From positions 1 through 10,343 of the forward strand of contig BQMV01000250.1 in NCBI GenBank assembly GCA_022181005.1: a stretch of DNA of 10,343 nucleotides, read 5' to 3'. The translations under genes and the position numbers were made by a program. A model generated the notes under the pieces. The model was not told the DNA's origin. It saw only the letters and a list, made by a program, of their open reading frames with translations, and searched no databases. Positions 1 to 6,717 of the stretch are shown piece after piece. Numbering within the stretch: position 1 is the first letter of the stretch; each line of letters starts with the position of its first letter. The DNA is from Anaerolineaceae bacterium (GTDB lineage: Bacteria > Chloroflexota > Anaerolineae > Anaerolineales > Villigracilaceae).

Positions 1-18
1 GCCGCAGTGCTCATGTAG

Positions 19-909
19 ACCTTTCTTTCAGCGACTCTCGCGGGACTGTTCGCCTGGCTCGACTCCTCGTTCAACCTCTCCGCCTGGATCGCGGTAGCGC
101 TGGGCTTGGTTTTGGCGCACGCCAGCAACAACCTCCTAAATGATTATGTGGACCATGCGCGCGGCGTAGACCAGAAGAATTACTTTCGCACTATGTACGG
201 TCCGCATCCGCTTGAAAACCGCCTTCTCACAAAACGACAACATCTCGCCTACTTTATCTTCACGGTCGCGCTCGCATTCGCCTGCGGACTCTACCTTATG
301 GCGCGCAACAGCTATGCGCCGCAAGCATGGTTCCTATTGGGCGCGGGCGCATTTTTACTCCTCTTCTACACCTGGCCCTTGAAATATATTGCCCTTGGCG
401 AGATCGCTGTTTTCCTCGTTTGGGGTCCGCTCATGGTCGGCGGCGGTCATTACGTTATCACCGGCGCTTGGAGTTGGAACGCGGCGCTCATCGGCTCAAT
501 CTACGCTTTCGGCGTAACGACGGTTATCTTCGGTAAGCACATTGACAAACTCGCGACTGATCGAGAAAAACGAATTCATACCCTGCCGGTCGTTATCGGC
601 GAGAAGGTATCGCGTTACATGGTCATTGGGATGATGGTATTTCCTTATTTGATCATCTTTCACCTGATTAGGAGCAAAGTCTTCTCGCCCGTTCTTCTAG
701 TCACGCTGTTGGCGTTGCCTAGCCTACGACAAGTTGTTCCAGCCTTCCTTAAGCCCAAACCCGCCGAACGTCCAGCAGATTTCCCCGAAGGACAGGGCGG
801 CTGGCCCCTATACTTCGCCCCGCTATCATTTGTGTATAATCGCGCTTTCGGTTCCTATTTCTTGTTGGGATTGTTGGCGGATACATTGATCCGTAAATTT
901 CTGATGTAA
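19..909 (+). CDS. UbiA/MenA-like prenyltransferase, 5'-truncated
   Basis: UbiA-superfamily integral membrane prenyltransferase, which attaches a polyprenyl chain to an aromatic acceptor; MenA-like (menaquinone synthesis) is the best guess. The first Asp-rich motif is NDYVDHARGVD (about nt 139-171), of the MenA form NDYxDxxxGxD. The second is DKLATDREKR followed by TLPVVIG (about nt 544-600). Several hydrophobic helices lie between and after. The frame is open from nt 19, and nt 19-105 encode a plausible end of the first helix, so a TTG start at 106 would delete conserved structure. Codons 1-15 also read as hydrophobic residues in this frame but are split off by TAG at 16-18, so the true start lies left of the window. 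The stop is TAA at 907-909. It shares the LLTKRQ segment and a GE(I/L)AV...GPL segment with the next gene, indicating old tandem duplication. The exact acceptor substrate is not readable from sequence. Confidence 0.85.
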   Translation, partial: TFLSATLAGLFAWLDSSFNLSAWIAVALGLVLAHASNNLLNDYVDHARGVDQKNYFRTMYGPHPLENRLLTKRQHLAYFIFTVALAFACGLYLMARNSYAPQAWFLLGAGAFLLLFYTWPLKYIALGEIAVFLVWGPLMVGGGHYVITGAWSWNAALIGSIYAFGVTTVIFGKHIDKLATDREKRIHTLPVVIGEKVSRYMVIGMMVFPYLIIFHLIRSKVFSPVLLVTLLALPSLRQVVPAFLKPKPAERPADFPEGQGGWPLYFAPLSFVYNRAFGSYFLLGLLADTLIRKFLM

Positions 910-1110
910 AACGTCGCGTCATCGCCTACTGTTCCTTCATCCTATTTGTAACTTGCGCGCAAGCAGAGGAATTTTTTCCGCTCCATAATATTTACGCCTG
1001 CGTTATTGAAGCTTGTTCTCTATCGTTAGATTTATCATTTCGATGAACATCGCGTTTCTCAAAAGACCTCGCTGCGAAGCCCATGTAGAATGCAGAGATT
1101 TTTTCTTATA

Positions 1111-1115
1111 AGGAG
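1111..1115 (+). promoter_or_regulatory. Shine-Dalgarno site that decides the start of the second prenyltransferase
   Basis: AGGAG is nine bases upstream of ATA (1125-1127) and in the frame of the prenyltransferase. It is the only well-spaced ribosome binding site in the region and supports initiation at or very near ATA rather than at TTG 1158. Confidence 0.6.
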
Positions 1116-1124
1116 AAGGCAACA

Positions 1125-2036
1125 ATAAAATCTACATTTTGGCAAGGGTTCTGGAGGTTGGCAGATCCGAAAATCTCGCTGGCGTCTTTTGCGTCTATAT
1201 TTCTAGGCGCGTGCGCGGCGGCATCAGACGGAACGCTTCATTTCGGATGGTTAGCAGCGACGCTTATCGGAATCTTCGCCATCGAGATCGCCAAAAACGC
1301 TTCCGGCGAAATATTCGATTGGAACAGCGGGAACGATCAAGCGGTTATGCCCGAAGATCGCTCCCCCTTTTCGGGCGGCAAACGCGTCCTTGTAGACAAG
1401 TTATTGACGAAACGTCAGACGGCTGGCATTGCGTTGGCTGGTTATGCGATCGGCGGCATTACGGGGCTCATTATCCTTCTCGAACGAGAGCCGTCTGTTT
1501 TGTGGCTGGGAATTATCGGCATAGCGCTCGCTTTCTTCTACCATGCTCCGCCCTTGAAACTGTCATATCGCGGAATGGGCGAATTAGCAGTCGCTGCGTC
1601 CTACGGGCCGCTGATTGGCACGGGGACGTATCTCGTCCAGCGCGGAACCGTATCGTCTGCGATCATCTCGGTCGCCGCTTTGCTGGGCGTCTTCATTGCG
1701 GCATTTCTGATCATCAACGAATTCCCCGATTTTCACGCAGATCAAGCCGCCGGGAAACGAACGCTCGTGGTGTTGCTAGGAAGAAAGCCCGCAAGCCGAT
1801 TATTCGTCGCTATCATAACGGTCGCATTCCTGCTGATTGCGCTGCTTCCGCCGCTTCTACAATTTTCTCCCGCGCCTTGGCTGGGGCTGATCGCCGTCGT
1901 TCCAGCTTTTTCCGCATCTAAGCGATTGCTTGCAAACCCAGAAACAACCGCTCAAATCATCCCTGCGCAAGCAAACGCCTTACTAACGTTTGTGCTCTTT
2001 GCGCTTGGAAGCGGAGTGGAGTTTCTATTAAGTTGA
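1125..2036 (+). CDS. UbiA/MenA-like prenyltransferase, second copy
   Basis: Second UbiA-superfamily prenyltransferase, about 303 residues and eight to nine helices, close to the usual family length. Motif 1 is NASGEIFDWNSGND (about residues 58-71). Motif 2 is NEFPDFHADQAAGKRTLVVLLG (about 198-219, with D202 and D206); it matches the MenA pattern NxxxDxxxDxxxGKRTL closely. A 1,4-dihydroxy-2-naphthoate prenyltransferase role is therefore likely but not proven. Start choice: the frame is closed upstream by TAG at 1086-1088, and the only usual start codon is TTG at 1158. That TTG has a GGAGG directly touching it and would cut off the conserved FWRLADP entry into helix 1. An AGGAG at 1111-1115 sits nine bases before ATA at 1125, which fits a ribosome start. 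An ATG-to-ATA sequence error is the other option. The DUF411 gene follows after 21 bp, probably in the same transcript. Confidence 0.85.
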   Translation: MKSTFWQGFWRLADPKISLASFASIFLGACAAASDGTLHFGWLAATLIGIFAIEIAKNASGEIFDWNSGNDQAVMPEDRSPFSGGKRVLVDKLLTKRQTAGIALAGYAIGGITGLIILLEREPSVLWLGIIGIALAFFYHAPPLKLSYRGMGELAVAASYGPLIGTGTYLVQRGTVSSAIISVAALLGVFIAAFLIINEFPDFHADQAAGKRTLVVLLGRKPASRLFVAIITVAFLLIALLPPLLQFSPAPWLGLIAVVPAFSASKRLLANPETTAQIIPAQANALLTFVLFALGSGVEFLLS

Positions 2037-2057
2037 AACAACGATCAAGGAGTTGAT

Positions 2058-2507
2058 ATGAAAAAATTTTACAGCCTGCTGGCTGCGCTTGCCTTTTTAT
2101 TGAGCGCTTGTGCAAGCCAAACCGCAGACGGGATTCCCATCACGATTTATCGCTCGCCCACTTGCGGCTGTTGCGGCGCCTGGGCTGACTACGTCGCAGA
2201 CAACGGGTTTAAGCCAACGGAAGAAAATACGCGAGACATGTCTCTCGTCAAAGTTAAATATCATGTTCCTATTGAACTTCAATCCTGCCATACCGCTATC
2301 ATAGACGGCTATGTGATCGAGGGGCATGTTCCCGTCAGGGAGATCAAACGCCTGCTGCAAGAACGACCCGCCGCGCTTGGAATAGCCGTCGGCGGAATGC
2401 CTATTGGCTCGCCCGGCATGGAGGTTGCCGACGTAGAAGCCGAACCCTTTAATGTGATCCTGTTCTACGCCGACGGGACGCAGGAAATTTACGCCAACTA
2501 TCCATAA
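2058..2507 (+). CDS. DUF411 / CopG-like metal-binding lipoprotein
   Basis: Exported lipoprotein of 149 residues: a signal peptide, a lipobox LSAC with Cys18, then a DUF411 domain. Diagnostic segments are SPTCGCCG (CxCC motif, C36/C38/C39), SCHTAIIDGYVIEGHVP (C77, H78, H90) and MPIGSPGMEV (residues 114-123). DUF411 includes the periplasmic copper protein CopG, a thioredoxin-like fold that binds copper through its CxCC motif, so extracytoplasmic copper binding or redox is the best guess. The start is well supported: AAGGAG at 2047-2052, five bases before ATG. It lies 21 bp after the prenyltransferase stop, probably co-transcribed, and precedes the heme-protein genes. A role in handling copper or thiol redox near cytochrome maturation is possible but only inferred. 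Confidence 0.88.
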   Translation: MKKFYSLLAALAFLLSACASQTADGIPITIYRSPTCGCCGAWADYVADNGFKPTEENTRDMSLVKVKYHVPIELQSCHTAIIDGYVIEGHVPVREIKRLLQERPAALGIAVGGMPIGSPGMEVADVEAEPFNVILFYADGTQEIYANYP

Positions 2508-2524
2508 AATTCTCCCCCTACGCA

Positions 2525-2539
2525 TATGACATTTGTCAC
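2525..2539. promoter_or_regulatory. Operator-like palindrome upstream of the ten-heme cytochrome gene
   Basis: The intergenic stretch 2508-2674 contains TGACA-TT-TGTCA (2527-2538), a 12-base palindrome of the kind bound by dimeric regulators. With flanking bases it also reads TATGACA-N5-CAC, an arrangement repeated at 4959-4973 before the seven-heme gene. No convincing -35/-10 pair was fixed here; TATTAA at 2566-2571 is a weak -10 candidate. The regulator is unknown. Confidence 0.4.
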
Positions 2540-2674
2540 AAGAAACAGGAAAGAATTTAACTGTGTATTAATCTGCGGCTCACATAGAATTCAGGCATAA
2601 GTTCTCTACGAATCTATATTTTGCTTTCAAGCGCAATAACAACGACATTACGCTAAGCAAACGGAGACTGCCGC

Positions 2675-4864
2675 ATGAAACTCAAAAGCATCTTAATCGT
2701 TATAGGCGCAACGCTTATTTTTACTGCGATTCTCGCCGCTTGCGGAGCCACGCCGACCGCCGCTCCTCAAGAACCCACTGCCGTAGAAACCCCTCCCCCT
2801 ACAAGCGTTCTTGAAACGCCTTTCTTGGCAGATTGGGAAAAAAGCGGCCATGCGAACGCTTCAAATTACCCCTTCCGTCACTGGGATGAAGAAGATCCAG
2901 CCGAAGTTCCAACTTATTGCGCGAAATGTCATACCAGCGCAGGTTATCAAGACTTCCTCGGCGTAGATGGCAGCGCGGCAAATAAAGTGGATGCCGCCGT
3001 CCCGGCGGCTGAATCGCAAGGCATCCAATGCGTAACCTGTCATAATTCGGTCGCTGTTTCAAAAACAACGGTGACCTTTCCTTCCGGCGCGACGATCGCC
3101 GCCGGCGCCGACGCCCGTTGTATGGACTGTCATCAGGGACTTGAATCGAAGATCAGCGTAGACGCGCAGATTGAGCTCTTCAGCGCAGCGGATCATCCTG
3201 ATACGATCGTCGCTCCCATCAAAGACGATCAGGGCAACGATCAAGCTTTCGGCTTCAACGGCATTCATTATTACGCGGCGGCGGCGACGCTGTACGGCAA
3301 TCAGGCTCTCGGCGGCTATCAATACGACGGCATGACTTACGACTCGAAAAACGATCACGTGCCCGGCTACGACACCTGCATTGGTTGCCACGACTCGCAC
3401 ACATTGGAAGTGAAAGTGCGCGAATGTTCAGTATGTCATCCCAGCGCAAGTGCGGTAGAAGAGCTTAAATCCATCCGTATGGTCAGCTCGTTGAGCGATT
3501 ATGACGGCGACGGCGATACGCGCGAAGGTATGTATTACGAAATCCAAGGTTTGCAAAGGATTCTATACGCTCAAATGCAAGCGTACGCCGCGCAAACTGT
3601 AGGAACTGGCTTACTCTACGACGACCACTCCTATCCATACTTCTTCAAGGATACCAACTCGAACGGCGAGATAGACGAAGGCGAAGCTATCTTCCCGAAC
3701 GCTTTCACATCATGGACGCCTCGTCTGCTCAAAGCCGCCTACAATTATCAGGTTTCTCTCAAAGATACGGGCGCGTTCGCGCATGGCAATAAATATATCG
3801 TCCAACTGCTATACGACTCGATCGCCGACCTCGGCGGCGACGTCGTCAAACTAGCGCGGACCGACGCAGGACACTTCGCGGGCAATACCGAACCGTTCCG
3901 TCATTGGGATGGCGAAGCGGAAGGCGGAGGCGTCGTACCGTACACCTGCGCAAAATGTCACACTGCCGAAGGGCTCCCGCAGTTTATCCAAAACGGCGGC
4001 ACAACAGTCGTCGCCGCAAATGGAACGACGCAAATCGTCGGGCTGGGAGCGCTGCCCGCCAGCAACGGCTTCCAATGTTCTACTTGTCACAACGAAGCCT
4101 CCTTCCCCGATCGTTACGCGATCAATTCCGTCACTTTTCCCAGCGGAAAGACAGTCAGTTACGGCGGGAAAGACGCAGACGGAAAGTATCTGCCCGATGA
4201 TTCAAATTTATGCATCGCTTGTCATCAAGGGCTTGAATCTACAGCTAGCGTAAATAACGCCTTACGCGGCAAAGACCTCGATACAGTCGATCCGAAGATC
4301 CGCTTCAAGAACATTCATTATTTTGCAGCCGGCTCGACGCTGTTCGGCGCAGACGCACAAGGCGCATATCTCTACGAAGGCAAGCAGTACGCTGGTGAAT
4401 TTATGCACGCTAAGCCAGATGGCAGGGTCAACAAATGCCAGGATTGCCATGACGTGCACGCGCTCGAACCTAAGATCAAAGCCTGCGAGACCTGTCACGG
4501 CGTTTCAAACCCGGCTCTAATTCGCGAAAGCGACGTGGACTACGACGGCGACGGCGATGTGCAGGAAGGCGTCTCCGGCGAAATCTCAACGCTGGCTGAA
4601 GCCCTCTACGCTCAAATGCAGACGTACTCTGAAACGCATGGCGGTCTCCTCGTCTATAACGGAAACGCCTACCCCTACTTCTTCGACGCAAACGGCAAAG
4701 GCTACGCGGCATGGACGCCTCGCCTCATGAGAGCCGCGTTCAATTATCAGTATGTTCAAAAAGACCCGGGCGCATACGTTCACAACGCAAAGTTCGTCAT
4801 CCAGTTCCTGATCGACTCGATCGAAGATCTCGGCGGCAACGTGAGCGCCTACACGCGACCGTAG
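2675..4864 (+). CDS. Ten-heme c-type cytochrome lipoprotein with duplicated five-heme unit
   Basis: Extracytoplasmic electron-transfer protein of 729 residues. It has a signal peptide with lipobox LAAC (Cys23), a Pro/Thr linker (24-48), then two homologous units (about 59-390 and 400-723). There are exactly ten CxxCH heme motifs, five per unit, at Cys 82, 119, 149, 235, 251 and 425, 468, 513, 588, 604. Each unit also has PFRHW, CAKCHT, CHQGLES, IHY(Y/F)AA, CHD(S/V)H, DYDGDGD (275-281 and 622-628), YPYFF, WTPR and DLGG(D/N)V. Residues 326-337 form a complete EF-hand-type loop (D326, N328, N330, G331, I333, D334, E337) found only in unit 1. There is no CxxCK and no extra Cys, so it is not an NrfA or MccA enzyme; it is more likely an electron carrier anchored by lipid at the cell surface. 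GGAG at 2663-2666 supports the ATG. A terminator follows 19 bases after the stop. Confidence 0.92.
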   Translation: MKLKSILIVIGATLIFTAILAACGATPTAAPQEPTAVETPPPTSVLETPFLADWEKSGHANASNYPFRHWDEEDPAEVPTYCAKCHTSAGYQDFLGVDGSAANKVDAAVPAAESQGIQCVTCHNSVAVSKTTVTFPSGATIAAGADARCMDCHQGLESKISVDAQIELFSAADHPDTIVAPIKDDQGNDQAFGFNGIHYYAAAATLYGNQALGGYQYDGMTYDSKNDHVPGYDTCIGCHDSHTLEVKVRECSVCHPSASAVEELKSIRMVSSLSDYDGDGDTREGMYYEIQGLQRILYAQMQAYAAQTVGTGLLYDDHSYPYFFKDTNSNGEIDEGEAIFPNAFTSWTPRLLKAAYNYQVSLKDTGAFAHGNKYIVQLLYDSIADLGGDVVKLARTDAGHFAGNTEPFRHWDGEAEGGGVVPYTCAKCHTAEGLPQFIQNGGTTVVAANGTTQIVGLGALPASNGFQCSTCHNEASFPDRYAINSVTFPSGKTVSYGGKDADGKYLPDDSNLCIACHQGLESTASVNNALRGKDLDTVDPKIRFKNIHYFAAGSTLFGADAQGAYLYEGKQYAGEFMHAKPDGRVNKCQDCHDVHALEPKIKACETCHGVSNPALIRESDVDYDGDGDVQEGVSGEISTLAEALYAQMQTYSETHGGLLVYNGNAYPYFFDANGKGYAAWTPRLMRAAFNYQYVQKDPGAYVHNAKFVIQFLIDSIEDLGGNVSAYTRP
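2849..3844 (+). repeat. First five-heme unit of the ten-heme cytochrome
   Basis: Encodes residues 59-390. It holds five CxxCH motifs, the DYDGDGD loop and an EF-hand loop insertion (nt 3650-3685) absent from the second unit. The offset to unit 2 is about 341 residues at the start and 333 at the end. The copies are clearly related in protein but diverged in DNA, so the duplication is old. Confidence 0.85.
3872..4843 (+). repeat. Second five-heme unit of the ten-heme cytochrome
   Basis: Encodes residues 400-723, with the same motif order as unit 1: PFRHW, CAKCH, CSTCH, CIACHQG, CQDCHDVH, CETCH, DYDGDGD, YPYFF, WTPR, DLGGNV. The EF-hand loop insertion is replaced by a short turn (DANGKGYAA). 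A longer spacer separates its second and third heme sites (45 residues between Cys, against 30 in unit 1). Confidence 0.85.
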
Positions 4865-4882
4865 GGCGCATTCGATAGTCAC

Positions 4883-4916
4883 TGAAAAAGGCAGCGCAAA
4901 AACGTTGCCTTTTTCA
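4883..4916 (+). terminator. Intrinsic terminator after the ten-heme cytochrome gene
   Basis: A stem of 13 to 14 base pairs, GAAAAAGGCAGCG (4884-4896) against CGTTGCCTTTTTC (4903-4915), with one G-U pair and a six-base CAAAAA loop. The T-run is part of the 3' arm, and the symmetry means it could work on both strands. It lies 19 bases after the stop at 4864. It should separate the ten-heme gene from the downstream operon, at least partly. Confidence 0.8.
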
Positions 4917-4920
4917 TATC

Positions 4921-4953
4921 GGACAATAACGACTGTGATGACTTTTATTGTCC
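4921..4953. promoter_or_regulatory. Perfect inverted repeat GGACAATAA / TTATTGTCC
   Basis: Nine-base arms (4921-4929 and 4945-4953) with a 15-base spacer, five bases after the terminator and upstream of the probable promoter of the seven-heme operon. It is either a binding site for a dimeric regulator or, if transcribed by read-through, a second hairpin. The sequence alone does not decide between them. Confidence 0.5.
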
Positions 4954-4988
4954 AAATTTATGACAGTCTACACTAACTTACGTCGGCA

Positions 4989-5008
4989 TTAACCGATACT
5001 ATCGTTAA
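4989..5008. promoter_or_regulatory. Near-palindrome at the probable start of the seven-heme operon transcript
   Basis: TTAACCGATA-C-TATCGTTAA has nine-base arms broken by one extra C. It contains TACTAT (4997-5002), a reasonable -10 box that would place transcription start near 5009, just before the GGAG at 5030-5033. No good -35 is seen at the matching distance. A repressor site overlapping the -10 is a natural reading but unproven. Confidence 0.4.
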
Positions 5009-5043
5009 TGAAGAATTCCGCTTTTTTACGGAGAATGCAAACA

Positions 5044-5865
5044 ATGAAACCGACAAAATCTCTTCTTTTTATTGCGGGGACGCTTACGCTATTTGCCGTT
5101 TTCGCCGCGCTCGTTCTCATGTCCGCTCAAACAGTCTCTGCAATTGCGCCAGCGGAAGCGGCTCAACAAGACTTAAAAGATTGTCTACGTTGTCATGAGC
5201 AGCCTGCAACGCTCTGGGAGAGCAGCCCGCATCGCGAACACAATGTCAGTTGCACCGTTTGCCACAAACTCGCCGATAGCGTGGGGACGCATCCTGAAAC
5301 TTCAAAATATACCGTGGAGAGCGAAGAGACTACTTGTTTGGCATGTCACGGCAGCGCCTCCAAAGAGAACGTCGCCAGCGAGATGGCTGCCAGCCAACAT
5401 GCAGCGGTCGGCTTAAATTGCGTCAGTTGCCATGAACAGCATTCACAGGGGCTTAAGGTCGCATCCGAAGCGCGCACTGTCTGCGAAAACTGCCATAAAG
5501 CTGAGATGCGCAATATGGTCGAGTCTACTCACTTCGCGGCGGGGCTCAGTTGCGTTAATTGCCATATGGGCGACGGCAAGGATCACTCAATGAACATATC
5601 AGCGTCAACCTGCAGCGACTGTCATACCGATCTCCATCAAGCCAGAGAAATGCTCGACGCCGGAGTAGAAGTGAACGCAATGGCAAACCCGAAGGCTCTG
5701 GTCACACAAGTTCCAGCAGAACAAACGCCCCCGACTGCGCCGCAAGGCGGCGTTCATCTGCCAGCCTGGGTATACGCGCTGGCGGGCGTCATCATCGGCG
5801 GAGTTGCCGCATGGGCGGCATTCGGTCGCGAACCAGGCTCGGCAAACAGGAAAAATCCTAACTGA
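5044..5865 (+). CDS. Seven-heme c-type cytochrome with C-terminal membrane anchor
   Basis: Electron-transfer protein of 273 residues. The order is: Sec signal peptide (1-33, ending VSA), seven CxxCH motifs (Cys 47, 70, 98, 126, 147, 170, 190), a Pro-rich linker (221-237), one membrane helix (about 239-260) and a short tail GREPGSANRKNPN. Pairs such as SPHREHNVSCTVCH and STHFAAGLSCVNCH follow the SxH...CxxCH pattern of DmsE/MtrA-like multiheme proteins, where the extra His can be a distal heme ligand. The domain should sit outside the membrane, fixed by its C-terminal helix, between the FeS protein and further acceptors. The start at 5044 is chosen because GGAG (5030-5033) is ten bases upstream and the signal peptide begins cleanly. 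In-frame ATGs at 5008 and 5035 are poorer. The stop is followed after 19 bp by the FeS gene. Confidence 0.92.
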   Translation: MKPTKSLLFIAGTLTLFAVFAALVLMSAQTVSAIAPAEAAQQDLKDCLRCHEQPATLWESSPHREHNVSCTVCHKLADSVGTHPETSKYTVESEETTCLACHGSASKENVASEMAASQHAAVGLNCVSCHEQHSQGLKVASEARTVCENCHKAEMRNMVESTHFAAGLSCVNCHMGDGKDHSMNISASTCSDCHTDLHQAREMLDAGVEVNAMANPKALVTQVPAEQTPPTAPQGGVHLPAWVYALAGVIIGGVAAWAAFGREPGSANRKNPN

Positions 5866-5884
5866 GGCGCGAGGAGAGAAAACG

Positions 5885-6715
5885 ATGACGGAACATGAAA
5901 GCAAGCAAGTAAACGCGGAAGAGAACGCAGGAACAACGCGCCGCGACTTTCTGAAACTGGCTGGAGCAATGGTCGCCGCCGCCGGCGTGACTCAATTCAT
6001 CCCGTCCGCAAAAATAGCCGCGCGCGCCGCTTCCGAAGAAGAAAGCAAACATCAGTGGGGTATGTTGATTGATATTAATCGCTGTATCGGCTGTCAGTAT
6101 TGCACGTTCGCCTGCGACGCAGTCAATAATCTCGCTGAAGATATGCGCTATTGCGTAGTCACCACAGAAACGACTCAATCGGGCGATGAGTTCTTCCTTT
6201 CGCGCCCATGTATGCACTGCGAAGAAGCCCCGTGCGTACACGTCTGCCCCGTCGGCGCGACGTACAAGCGTCCTGACGGAATCGTAGCGATGAATTACGA
6301 TCTATGCATCGGTTGCCGCTATTGCCAGATTGCCTGCCCATACGAAGCGCGCGTGTTTAACTGGAAAAAACCTATCGAGTTAAGCCCCCAATCTCCTACT
6401 TTCGGATACCCTGAAGTTCCCAACCGCCCGCGCGGCGTAGTGGAAAAATGCACGTTTTGTTCGCATCGCATTGACGCGGGGCTGGAGCGGGGGCTTATGC
6501 CCGGCGTAGATTCGCAAGCGACGCCCGCTTGCGTAGTCGCCTGCCCCACATCTGCCCGCGTTTTCGGCGACTTAAACAATCCCGAAAGCCCAATCTCCGA
6601 AGCGTTAGCAAACGCTAAAGTCACTCTCCGCCTGCGCGAGGAACTCAGCACAAAACCGCGGGTATACTACATCCCTCCCGATCCGAAGACGGAAAACCCA
6701 TTCCAAGGAAGTTGA
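5885..6715 (+). CDS. Tat-exported four-cluster [4Fe-4S] protein, NrfC/PsrB/DmsB type
   Basis: Electron-transfer subunit of 276 residues linking an NrfD-type membrane protein to extracytoplasmic partners. A twin-arginine signal (TTRRDFLKLAG, R19-R20) predicts folded export. Four cluster sites are visible: CIGCQYCTFAC (67-77), CMHCEEAPCVHVCP (109-122), CIGCRYCQIACP (141-152), and CTFC (189-192) with CVVACP (216-221). All 16 cysteines expected for this family are present. The start is ATG 5885 with AGGAG at 5872-5876, eight bases upstream; an upstream in-frame ATG at 5804 lies inside the previous gene and would bury the Tat signal. It ends two bases before the NrfD-like gene, so the two are surely translated together. 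The Tat signal on this subunit, with no molybdopterin partner encoded nearby, suggests it is exported alone. Confidence 0.93.
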   Translation: MTEHESKQVNAEENAGTTRRDFLKLAGAMVAAAGVTQFIPSAKIAARAASEEESKHQWGMLIDINRCIGCQYCTFACDAVNNLAEDMRYCVVTTETTQSGDEFFLSRPCMHCEEAPCVHVCPVGATYKRPDGIVAMNYDLCIGCRYCQIACPYEARVFNWKKPIELSPQSPTFGYPEVPNRPRGVVEKCTFCSHRIDAGLERGLMPGVDSQATPACVVACPTSARVFGDLNNPESPISEALANAKVTLRLREELSTKPRVYYIPPDPKTENPFQGS

Positions 6716-6717
6716 TC

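Noticed and set aside
106..909. TTG at 106 as the true start of the first prenyltransferase
   Set aside because: Hydrophobic helix sequence continues in frame upstream to nt 19, and no ribosome binding site precedes 106. The gene is cut by the contig edge or a sequence error.
1043..1111. A 22-codon open frame ahead of the second prenyltransferase as a leader peptide
   Set aside because: No ribosome binding site, no run of regulatory codons and no competing hairpins were seen.
910..1124. Terminator or riboswitch between the two prenyltransferase genes
   Set aside because: Only short palindromes (CTTGCGCGCAAG at 952-963 and CGATG-AA-CATCG at 1041-1052) were found, with no T-run and no recognisable aptamer.
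1139..1921. A 260-codon plus-strand open frame overlapping the second prenyltransferase
   Set aside because: Its product is Arg-rich and without family features; it is the shifted frame of the prenyltransferase.
2675..4864. The ten-heme protein as an NrfA-type nitrite reductase or MccA-type sulfite reductase
   Set aside because: All ten heme motifs are plain CxxCH. There is no CxxCK, no CX15CH and no spare Cys apart from the lipobox, and the double-unit architecture differs from both enzymes.
5008..5043. ATG at 5008 as the start of the seven-heme protein
   Set aside because: It lies inside a palindrome without a ribosome binding site and adds residues before a signal peptide that is complete from 5044, where GGAG is well spaced.
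5804..5884. ATG at 5804 as the start of the FeS protein
   Set aside because: It overlaps the preceding gene and would place 27 residues before the Tat signal. ATG 5885 has a clear AGGAG.
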